From Haliotis asinina (taxonomy: Eukaryota; Mollusca; Gastropoda; Lepetellida; Haliotidae), in NCBI RefSeq assembly GCF_037392515.1, contig NC_090292.1, positions 45,311,747 to 45,375,746 on the forward strand: DNA of 64,000 nucleotides, read 5' to 3'. Below, in pieces: positions 1-8,928 of the stretch. Every line of letters begins with the position of its first letter. The first letter of the stretch is position 1. The notes under the pieces are model-generated. The model saw only the letters and a list, made by a program, of their open reading frames with translations, had not been told where the DNA came from and did not search any database. A program made the position numbers and the translations under genes.

Positions 1-344
1 GAGTGCAGCGACAATGTAATTTGTTGTTTTCTGTTTCACAATTCGCGATATTCTCAGAAAAACATTAGCACAGAATTATGTCAGGAAGGGGACGTTTACG
101 TACAATCACTCATAGTTTATGTTTACTCTCACTTCACAATTTTCTTACCTGATCATGCGAGGTTCCAAACACAAAACATGACAAAATGTCTGAAAATATA
201 TTCAACAACTTTTATTTATATTCAAAAAGAAAAACAAAAACTAACATATCGCCTGAATCGTGACACATGGCTAAGTGAACGGCACACACCACGTCGGTGT
301 CAGTAACAACATCTGCTCCGTCTCTGTCTACAGCTACACTGACT
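1..344. other. No gene recognised; 3' flank of ankyrin exon
   Basis: AT-rich sequence downstream of the ankyrin-repeat stop codon on the minus strand. It may include that gene's 3' UTR; no other element is recognised. Confidence 0.4.
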
Positions 345-745
345 TCAGTGTGCACCACGTAACACCAGGAGATCCAACATTCGCTGACGTCCATAGAGTC
401 TCGCTATGTCGGCCGCTGTCTTCCCGTCTTTGGCCCTGACGTTGACGTCCAGCACATCCAGGGACAGGATACGCTTCACGGTTTCCAGGTCTCCATTATA
501 ACAAGCGTAGTGAAGGACGTTGTTACCGAGACTGTCCACCAGTGACACATCAGACCCTCTGCCCACCAGGAACTCCACCACGTCCCTGTGGCCCTCCCAT
601 GCTGCCAACATTACCGGTGTCTGGCTGTATGCTCCTCTGTAGTTGATGTTCACGTGACCCGCTGCCAGGATCCGCTTGACTCTCTCCAGGTCACCCCCCT
701 TGCTGGCGTCGAAGAGGTCGCGGCCTGCTGCTGGTGATGGAGTCG
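345..745 (-). CDS. Ankyrin-repeat protein, 3'-terminal coding exon
   Basis: The open frame ends at a TGA at 345-347 and encodes about three and a half ankyrin repeats. Helix-loop signatures seen include LFDASKGGDLERVKRIL, TPVMLAAWEGHRDVVEFLV, NVLHYACYNGDLETVKRIL and TAADIARLYGRQRMLDLL. Ankyrin repeats are protein-binding scaffolds, so a binding or adaptor role is expected but the partner is unknown. The frame could start at an ATG at 788, but a clear acceptor (TTTGTGTTACAG) ends at 746, so I place the exon start at 745. It begins with the last two bases of a split codon (phase 1). The exon at 1050-1136 ends with the single base needed to complete that codon, so the two are probably joined. 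There is no signal peptide or membrane segment in this exon. Strand, frame and repeat family are seen directly; the gene model is inferred. Confidence 0.8.
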
Positions 746-1049
746 CTGTAACACAAAGCAAACTGTATACACCAGACATCTTTGTCACACATCTAAAATG
801 TTTACGTCACATTGATACTTGATTCGGACATTGCTACATCATTTAAACAATTCCATCATGGCTGACAACAATCCAACATGACGGTAATGTCAAGATGTGG
901 TTTCTGGAATTAACGATGGCGTGTTTAATATACAACTCTCTGTTAGAGCCAGATGTTGTAGCATTATTTTGTGTACGACTTGAGTGTGTTGATGTTTGTT
1001 GAACTTTACAACGTGATAATGCCAGTGCAACTGTTGCTGCTGCGTTTAC

Positions 1050-1136
1050 CATGGTGATCAGAGTCTTGTGTCGTCACTGGCGTTTGTGGAACCGTCTTGC
1101 TGGGTGTCAGGTCCTCACTCGCGTCAGTCGTGGAGG
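1050..1136 (-). CDS. Candidate Ser/Thr-rich linker exon of the ankyrin gene
   Basis: An 87-bp open segment is bounded by a good acceptor (CCCTGTTTCAG, ending at 1137) and a donor (GTAAAC, starting at 1049). It encodes about 29 residues rich in Thr, Ser, Asp and Pro, of the kind often found between a membrane segment and an intracellular domain. The exon is symmetric (phase 1 to phase 1), and its last base plus the first two bases of the ankyrin exon make one Ala codon. A related but decayed copy lies about 430 bp upstream at 1496-1565. No domain can be named. Confidence 0.45.
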
Positions 1137-1495
1137 CTGAAACAGGGAACATGTTGTTCAGAACACTATACAAAGCACATAAGCATTTCTGCATTCGCCT
1201 TTCTAGATGTGTTTTGCCTTTCAATATTATGTATGATTAAATTCTAAATACATATCTTATGGAAAAAGTATTAACCATGTATCGTTCAGTTTGATTGAGA
1301 TAACTCTTAATAGCACGAAAAAAGTTACACATCCTAACATTATTTTCTACAGTTTGAAATTCTGTGATTGACAGCGTCGATCGATACCGGTTGAGATTCA
1401 TTCCTCAAGTCAAAATGACCACCGGCATATACATCAGTCTGGTAAATGCAGGGAGAATTAAAACATTGAGCTTCCTCCCTTTCCGCTTTTTCCAC

Positions 1496-1565
1496 CTACT
1501 TTGTAGGTCATGTGTCGTCACTTGCACTGGTGGAACCGTGTATTTCGGGCTCGGTTCAATCGAGG
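1496..1565 (-). pseudogene. Decayed duplicate of the linker exon
   Basis: After an acceptor-like TCCTGTTTTAG ending at 1566, the minus strand reads much like the exon at 1050-1136. Both contain ACGGTTCCAC, and CCAGTG...GTGACGACACA in the same order. The similarity continues into the intron upstream: TTTTGCCTTTCAATATTATGTA occurs near 1210-1230 and 1655-1675 on the plus strand. No donor in the matching phase is visible, so this copy is probably not spliced in. Confidence 0.4.
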
Positions 1566-1699
1566 CTAAAACAGGAAATATTTTAATCAGAAACTATGCA
1601 TAGTACAAAAATAGTTAAAGTATTATGGCTACTGGTTTCAGTTTTCCACGAATGTTTTGCCTTTCAATATTATGTAGGGATAAAGTCTAATCTGTTATC

Positions 1700-3241
1700 T
1701 GTTATAACCGAGGTATTGAATGTATGGTTAGCTTTCATGGATAATTCATTCACAGTTTGATTCAGTAAGTGTAATAAACTGTCCATTGTGCATTGACTGT
1801 TCGATAACATTTGAGATCCCCCTCTTTTCTGATATAGTGGAATTGAAAAGATGAAAAATATAAACATGGACGGTGTAACGAAACAGTCAGTTCACCCTCA
1901 TGTTAGGGTTAGGTTAGGGATGCATATTCTACGGGGACGTCAAATATCAGCATATATTAATTTCACAATGTTATTGTTAGTAGACAAACAAACAATATGA
2001 TCTGCACTTTTGCCTACTTAAAATTCCATAATTATGGAATGGCTGCCCTTTTTCTTGTTTGAATTCATTAACCGGGGCTGGAATGTCCCAACCCTACACT
2101 CTCTGTTTAGTGTATTTGTATTTTGGACGATTCCATAAATTATAATGGGAAGCAGATTAACACACGCAACTTGGCTCGGTGTTTGTGCAACACATTTGTA
2201 ATTTGTGTCAGGCAATCTCTGTGAATCACTCACAAACTGTCAGAATACCGAGTTACAGTGTCAGACAGAGAAATTCTCAAACAACTACCAACCGAGGCGG
2301 TAACTCCAGCTGACACAACATTGCTTATCGATGGAAGCAGTGTGCGACAAGGGTATCAACAAGTGCATCTAGCAGTGTGTGGTGGTAAAGATCGCAATGT
2401 CGGTTGTCTGACATGCTTCGTCAGTATCATTATTAGAAATAACGAAAATAAAGCATAGTTGCCCTTCCATAATCTAATTTCCATTGACTTGAAAGTTGAC
2501 ACTAAAAACATGTTGCAGAAATGCTCAAAGATATGTGTTGGCCGTGTGCTAAAGCCTAAAGCATTTCAATGCAATGCAGCAGTCCTGGGTAAAAAAAAAA
2601 AAAAACACAATACATTCGAAATGAAATATTTGACTGGACAGATTTAAAATAATCTGATAAAGTCTCCCGTGTCAGAGGTAAATGCCATCAGGTCAAGGTT
2701 AACGGAAAGGAAGTTAGAAAATAATTTGATCCAATATAACAAGTTTCAAGTGAAACGCTGCGTTGTTATGCTTCTCCAGACCTCCCATCGTCCCCCGGTG
2801 ACAGGCTAAACACAGGTCTGGGTGTAAAGATTGCGTGAAGCAAACGCTTGGTTCCTACACATTCATGGTGTTTTACAGCAGTCATACAATACACATTTAC
2901 ACGATTTCGTCTAATTCATAAGTCATAAACTGAGGACTTACTCACCAATAATGTACGCCCTAACAAGAGCGATACCTCACTGCTAGTTCAGGAATGCTTT
3001 GACAGACGACGCGTTAGGTTAGGAGTGTGGCAACGATTGGCCTCGCCTGCTTGGCCTGATCAATAACTCTGTATGGAAAGATTTCCGATTGTCCGATGTT
3101 TACTCTCTAGTGTGGTTTTATGACAGCAGCGTGTTTCAACACAGTTCGCGTTAACCTGTCTCATGACATGGACAACAATGGTATATAAGCATATTGGACA
3201 CTTCCCTAAATTGCACTAATTCACCGACTAATTGTATCGCA
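1700..3241. other. No gene recognised (possible intron)
   Basis: No convincing exon or transposon is seen. There is a short TTAGGG-like stretch at about 1903-1920 and an A-run near 2590. If the exons at 345-1136 and 12876-13169 are one gene, this is intron. Confidence 0.35.
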
Positions 3242-3299
3242 GGCACCCGTGGCGAGCCACCTCCTCGTGGTGGGTGCTGGGTAATGCTAAGAGCTCGCC
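3242..3299 (+). ncRNA. HDV-like self-cleaving ribozyme at LINE 5' end (copy A)
   Basis: The first 58 nt fit the HDV-type double pseudoknot. P1: nt 1-7 (GGCACCC) pair with nt 31-37 (GGGTGCT), including a G1-U37 wobble. P2: nt 10-16 (GGCGAGC) pair with nt 52-58 (GCTCGCC), seven of seven. P3: ACC with GGT, closing a pyrimidine-rich TCCTCG loop. P1.1: loop C residues with G38-G39. The strand GCTAA at nt 45-49 supplies the presumed catalytic C46. P4 is absent, as in minimal members of this class. Cleavage would fall just before G1, the element's own first base. HDV-like ribozymes at LINE 5' ends are known in R2, RTE and L1Tc. The fold was done by eye and not tested. Confidence 0.8.
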
Positions 3300-3840
3300 G
3301 ACACCCCTGTAGTGGACCCGGGGGGGGGGGGGATATTTGGTCCACCAACCCGTTTGCCGTGGGTTGCGGCCCTGTGTCGGCGGAGGAAGGGATCCTGGTG
3401 CTTGAGGGCAATAGGGGCTTGCAAACGTGTTCCTGTTGCTTAATACACCACTTTCGCCCTGACTTCGCCTAGACGGGTGGTCGAAAGGGCCCGGTTCGAC
3501 CAATCGGCTGGTCATGCCAAGCCCTGTGCATTGTGTGTATATATCATTGCACATATTTTATTTGGATTTTTACTTTTGGTCTGGGCCTATTTGTTCATTG
3601 AGCTTTTCTGATTTTAAAATGCATTTTTGAAGTGTTGAACTTTTGCCTAGAGTCTTATACCCAGAATACGGTGGCTCATGGGCCAATCTGGTAGATCAAT
3701 TATTTCTAATTCTTCTGCTGGAGTATATCATCCGGGTATCCTTGGTGCTGCAAGGTGGAGGCCCACTTGCCTTTAGCATTGTCCTTGTGATACTCCGTCG
3801 TGGGTGGGGAGCTCGGATGATGAACCATATTACACTAACC

Positions 3841-5115
3841 ATGGGTTATGAAACTCCAACAAAAAAAACCAAAACGTCCACTTGATATTGACCCTCTTGA
3901 TACTGACCATAGACCATCTGCATCGATTGAGTATTGGCCACGTTTCATTGTGATTGAGACTCCTGACAAGACACCTGTAAAGTTGAACCCCTTTGTTGTA
4001 TCCAAAGGTATTCAAGGCATTGCTGAGGATCTGAAGAGCGTAAGACGTTTAGGTTCGGGTGCCCTGCTAGTCGAGTGCGGGAAAAAGCAGCAAGCAACAA
4101 ATCTGATGAATATTAAATCTTTCGTGGGCATTCCCGTCACGGTTACTGCACAGAAAACCTTGAATACAAGTAAAGGTATCGTGAGAGATCGAGATCGATT
4201 GTTTGGTGATATGTCGGACCTTGATATAGGATCTGAAATGAAGGATCAAGGTGTACTATATGTCAAGCGCTTTTCAACTCGCAGAAACAACGAAACCATC
4301 AAACCAAATACGTATCTGTTCACTTTCTCATGTCCAAATGCTCCGAAATCAGTGAAGGCAGACTACTGTAACATACAAGTTGATAACTACATCCCCAACC
4401 CGCTCAGGTGTTTTAAATGCCAGAAATATGGACACAGTGTAAATACTTTCACATTGTCTGTTGTGCGTGGTCACTGTGGTGAGAAAACACACACAACAGA
4501 AGATTGTGACAGTGATTATAAAAAAATGCACCAATTGCTCAGGCGACCATTCTTCTTTTTCTAAACAGTGTCCAATTTGGAAAGATCAAATTGAAATTAA
4601 TAAAATAAAATTCACTCAAAATATCTCTTTTTCTGATTCCAAAAAACTGGTAAATAGATCTGATCTTCCAGAAAGTTATGCTACAGTAATAAAAACATCA
4701 TCGGGGTGGAGCTCTTAAACAACATCAACCACAGGCTGCCAAACTGCCTTCACTTGGGTAAATTGCGATTCTCCACAGCTTCTGTACCCTGCTATATCAT
4801 CACAGACAGGAATTTCTTCCTAGTACCTCAAGGTCTTCTTCTCATCACAAATGATCATCTCAGTCACACTGAAAGTCTCAATCGACAGCTGATAGTCAAC
4901 AAACGGTGAAAAGTAAACCGAAGCCAAAGCCTGATGCTTCAAAACAACTAAGTGGCAGAGCTCCTAAGGGGTCACAAAACAAAATTCAATTGTTCAATAA
5001 ATACGGGTCTCTTGAAGACATGGACGTTTCTGAAAACGTCCTTTCTAGGGCAAATAGCTTGTCGCCCTCGAAAAGAGTGCGGGGTAGATCCCCAATAAAT
5101 CTCCCCAAAAGATAG
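3841..5115 (+). pseudogene. LINE copy A ORF1 (zinc-knuckle protein), broken
   Basis: The homologous start is the ATG at 3841, but a frame change in the A-run moves the reading to the frame of the ATG at 3848. The N-terminal third has a conserved region (WPRF, KLNPF, GIQGIA). This is followed by CCHC knuckles, of which the first is damaged (CFKCQKYGHSVNTF has lost its last Cys) and the second has lost its first Cys. A frameshift near 4525 and further breaks around 4715 and 4905 split the rest, which is Ser/Lys-rich. ORF1 proteins of this type bind element RNA and act as nucleic-acid chaperones. This copy cannot make a full protein. Confidence 0.75.
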
Positions 5116-6055
5116 TTTATTCCAATAATATTGTACAGTGGAACTGCAGAGGATTGAGGACTAATTTACATGAATTGCAGCTATTAGTCAATGATTTTAT
5201 ACATTCCGATACATTTGACCCTCGTCAGTTTAATGCATATCATTCTTTTGCAGCTCCGGGTGATAGGACTACTGTCGGATCATCCATTCTAGTCAGACAA
5301 AACGTTATTCAAAGCCCTGTTTCACTTAATACTAATATGCAGACTGTTGCAGTGAGAATTACTTTACATGTAGCGTTTACGCTATGCTCTCTTTATATTT
5401 CACCGTCTTCGACGTTTGCCAAAACTGATCTTCAAGCTCTCTATGACCAACTCCCAAAGCCCTGTATTATAATGTGAGATTTAAATGGGCACAACCCACT
5501 TTCGGGCAATGTAACTACAAACACTAAAGGTAAGTTGTTGGAAGACTTTTGTTCTGACAATGATTTATGTATTTATAATGATGGTTCCAACACATATTTA
5601 CACCCTGGTACAAGGACCTATTCTGCTCTTGACTTGTCACTCACAAATTCAGAACTACTAAATTAATTTGAATGGTCGGTCCACGATGACCTGTGTGGAA
5701 GTGACCATTTTCCTACGATGCTAAAATCTGTTACTCCGTCTTATGTTCCTCCATCATAAAGACGAAATTTTAAAAAGGCTAACTGGGCTTTATATGAAAC
5801 ACTGTGTGCTGCAAAACTTAGATCTGGAGGTTTCATTGACGTTCCTGATGCTATTAAATGTTTTTCTGATGAACTGAATTCCATAGCTGATGAATGTATA
5901 CCAAAGTCCTCTGCAGTTCCACATATTCGAAAACCATGGTTCAGCGATGAATGCAAACAAGCTAGGAAGGCAAGGAAAAAAGCAGAACGTTATTTCTGCC
6001 GCCATCCTATGGTGCATAATTTAAATAAATTTTAAATTTTAAATGCTAAGGCGCG
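5116..6055 (+). pseudogene. LINE copy A ORF2 endonuclease remnant
   Basis: Endonuclease motifs are visible: QWNCRGLRTN near 5140, GDLNGHNPL changed to a stop-interrupted form near 5475, and SDHFP near 5700. Several in-frame stops occur (for example near 5476 and 5663) and part of the N-terminal region is deleted. The match stops near 6055, just after the Arg/Lys-rich segment that precedes the RT in other copies. An apurinic-type endonuclease nicks target DNA during target-primed reverse transcription; this one is inactive. Confidence 0.7.
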
Positions 6056-6586
6056 GCACATATTCTGCTTGACTGTGTTTTATTCTCCATCAAGAGAATA
6101 TATGTGTTTTATTTATTGGTAGTTTAGATTTGTAACTAGAATTGCTAGTGGCTGTACCCTCAAAGGGGGTTGAAGTATTGTAAAATTATTGTCCTCCTGA
6201 GAGGGTACGTAAGTCCACAAACATTCACAGTAAAGTTAAACTTTCAACTGTTTTTAATGGTAGCATGTTTGTATTTTTACTTTCTGGGATGACGTAAATC
6301 CAACTAGGGTCCATGTAGGTAGCAAAGGTACCGTAAGTCCCCATGGTCCCTAGTATGGTGATCTACCTGCAGTTGTTGGCAATCTATAGCCTGTTTTTAT
6401 TGTCTTGTCCGAATCAGTTTTAACTTTCTATGCTGGTTTTAATCCCATTTGTGATATTCTAATTGTTTTACTGTCCTTCGTTGACAGGTTTTTATAATGT
6501 ACATATGATCTTTTTCATTGTTGATTGTTCTCGTCTATGGCTGAGATATTGCCAATGTGACGTTAAATATTAACTCACTCACTCAC
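6056..6586 (+). other. LINE 3' UTR with conserved hairpin and ACTC tail (copy A)
   Basis: This is the family 3' UTR, recognisable in at least eight places in the window. Near 6303-6355, ACTAGGGTCCATG and CATGGTCCCTAGT can pair over 12 of 13 positions, making a hairpin. The end is a run of ACTC units rather than poly(A). Such 3' structures are commonly what the LINE RT recognises; that role is inferred here. Confidence 0.65.
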
Positions 6587-6867
6587 CTTATCACTGTACA
6601 TGTGATCGTATGAATCATTAGACTATTTACGTCGTCTGTCTCGGGAGTAAGGTGAACTCCCGTATTTAACTTTAGTCTCACATCTAAGTCTTCTTCGCCA
6701 CTATTTGTATCAGGTCTAAGATGGACGTGAAACACCAGATAATGTGCACTGGTGTAGCACATTCGGAAAACATAAATGATAACAAAAAATGACATGACAA
6801 ATACACACAAAGATAATAAATGAACAGCTCCGAAACATGTTAAGTGAGTAAATAAGCTAGATATTAC

Positions 6868-6940
6868 CTTCTACGCAAACCTCTTTCCCAGACCGAGTCT
6901 TCAAATATCGTTGACCTATTTTGCACATACCAGATGGAAC
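6868..6940 (-). CDS. Candidate small Cys-containing exon
   Basis: A 73-bp segment on the minus strand reads VPSGMCKIGQRYLKTRSGK and continues with KEVCVE before a donor (AG|GTAATA) at 6867. A pyrimidine-rich tract (TTCTTTCTCCGTTTTCAAG) precedes it; the AAG acceptor is weak. The two Cys and the Gly-Gln pattern resemble a piece of an extracellular Cys-rich repeat (EGF or TNFR-like), but it is too short to name. It starts in phase 0, as the PAN exon at 12876-13169 ends. It leaves one base over, as the exon at 1050-1136 needs. The link is inferred. Confidence 0.35.
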
Positions 6941-7187
6941 CTTGAAAACGGAGAAAGAAGAATCAGGTTATATTGTCCTCTATAACTCATCTCATAATAT
7001 AATTTTGAATATATATGAATATTTATATGACCCATATTACCCTTCCGGTGATTTGATTGACATTAGCGGGTCTACTTTCATCACTCATTCCATTCATCAT
7101 TTTCATTTTGAGGTTATCACACTTTCTGAGAGCATGTAAAACGAGAACGCTTCTGTGGAATTAAATACAATTTATTTGTGTGCGTGT

Positions 7188-7207
7188 GAGGGAGAGAGAG
7201 AGAGAGT
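7188..7207. repeat. (GA)n microsatellite at LINE B 5' junction
   Basis: A short GAGA run directly abuts the truncated 5' end of LINE copy B. Confidence 0.8.
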
Positions 7208-7649
7208 CTGGTGGTTGAGGGCAGTAGGAACCTGAACCGTGTTCCTGCTGCTCAACACACCATTTTGGCCCTTACTTCACCTAGACGGGTGGTAGAATCG
7301 GCCCGATTCTATCAATCGGCTGGTCACGCCAAGCCCTGTGTATGGACTTGTATGTCATTACACACATTTAATTTGCAGATGTTTTACTTTTGGACTTGGT
7401 ACATTTGTTTATATCAAATGTTCACGATTTTTCACACTGATGTTTTGAACTTTGCCTAGAGTCTTATGCCCAGAAGGCGGTGGCTCATGGGCCAATCTGG
7501 TGGATTTGTTATTTATAACTCTTCTGCTGGAGTATATCATCCGAGTATCCTTGGTGCTGCAAGTTGGAGACCCACTTGTTATTAGCATTGTCCTTGTGAT
7601 ACTCCGTCGTGGGTGGGGAGCTCGGATAATGAACCTTAAAGCACTAGCC

Positions 7650-8928
7650 ATGGCTTACGAAACCCCTGTCACCAAGAAAAAAACGTCCTCTTGACACAGA
7701 ACCTGATATTAATGAACTCAGACCCTCCACATTTATTGACCATTGGCCACGTTTCATAGTACTTGAGACCGTTGACAAGACACCCCTGAAGCTGAACCCT
7801 TTTGCCATTTCAAAAGGCATACAAGGCATAGCAGGAGATGTTAAAAACGTTAGATGTTTGCGTTCAGGGTCTCTTCTCATTGAATGCAGTAAGAGACAAC
7901 AGGCAACTAATCTCCTGTCAACTAAATCTTTTGTCGGCATTCCCGTATCAGTCTCTGCCCATCGAACACTTAACACCAGCAAAGGCATAGTGAGAGACCG
8001 AGACTGCCTTTTTGCTGATATGCTGGAGATTGATATCGCCTCAGAAATGAAGGAACAAGGTGTGTTATATGTAAAACGTTTCACTACCCGGAAAAACAAT
8101 GAGATCCAACAAACAAACACATATTTGTTCTCTTTTTCTACTCCGACTGCTCCCACATCAATAAAGGCTGGTTACTGTCAACTCAAAGTGGAAACGTACA
8201 TTCCAAATCCATTGAGATGCTTCAAGTGCCAAAAGTATGGGCATGGCGTAAATACTTGCACATTGTCTGTTGCGTGCGCTCATTGTGGTGAGAAAACACA
8301 CAGAACAGAAGATTGTGACAGTGATTTTAAAAAATGCACCAACTGCTCAGGTGAACATTCATCTTCATCGAAACAGTGACCAATCTGGAGAGAGCAAATG
8401 GAAATAAACAGAATAAAGTATACCCAAAACATCTCTTTTTCTGAAGCAAAAAAACGGGTGAAGAGATCTGATCTTCCAGAAAGTTATGCTACAGTAGCAA
8501 ACGCATCATCTGTGCGCAGCTCTAAAATAACAAAGTCATCTACAAGCTGCCAAACTACCTTGACTTGGGTCAACAGTGACTCTCCACAACTTCTATACCC
8601 AGCTATGTCATCACAGACTGAAGAATCACTTCCTGGAACATCAAAGTCTTCTTCTGATCATAAATCATCTTCGCAGTCACGCACTGAGTCTCAATCTACA
8701 ACTGATAGACAACAAACTGCTAAAGGTAAATCTAAGCCTAAGCCTGATGTTTCAAAACAACAAAGTGGCAGAGCTCCCCAGGGGTCACAAAATAAAGTTC
8801 AATTGTTTAATAAATACGGGTCTCTTGAAGACATGGACGTTTCTGAAAACGTCCATTCTAGGGCACATAGCTTGTCGCCCTCCAAAAGAGTGCGGGGTAG
8901 ATCCCCAATAAATCCCCCCAAAAGATAG
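7650..8928 (+). pseudogene. LINE copy B ORF1, near-complete with two breaks
   Basis: About 425 codons from the ATG at 7650. The product would have an N-terminal conserved region (HWPRF, KLNPF, GIQGIAGD), a central segment with RFTTRKNN and TYLFSFSTP, then three zinc knuckles: CFKCQKYGHGVNTC, CAHCGEKTHRTEDC and CTNCSGEHSSSSKQ. A Ser/Lys-rich tail ends in SPSKRVRGRSPINPPKR. Two lesions are seen: a one-base frame change in the A-run near 7680, and a TGA at 8377-8379 replacing the final Cys codon of knuckle three. Reading resumes in the same frame. ORF1 binds element RNA; this copy would need both lesions absent to work. Confidence 0.8.

Larger units (their letters stand above)
3242..6586 (+). 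mobile_element. LINE copy A (I/Nimb-like), internally deleted
   Basis: The copy starts exactly at the GGCACCC family terminus and ends in an ACTCACTCAC tail. Order: 5' UTR with ribozyme (3242-3840), broken ORF1 (3841-5115), the endonuclease part of ORF2 (about 5116-6050), then a jump straight to the end of the RNase H region and the 3' UTR. The whole RT and most of the RNase H are missing, so it is a dead copy. Family assignment rests on ORF2 order in the fuller copies (endonuclease, RT, RNase H) and on three zinc knuckles in ORF1. Confidence 0.85.

Noticed and set aside
1903..1921. TTAGGG-like telomeric repeats
   Set aside because: Only about three imperfect units; too short for an interstitial telomere.
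3151..3554. Overlapping ORFs on both strands in LINE 5' UTRs (also at 32753-33135, 47637-47901, 51387-51758)
   Set aside because: They recur only because the 5' UTR and ribozyme sequence is conserved; the frames are interrupted differently in each copy.
6583..6810. Acidic 75-codon minus-strand ORF with a hydrophobic start
   Set aside because: Its apparent donor GGTGAGTGAG is the tail of LINE A, and its internal splice phases do not fit the neighbouring exons.
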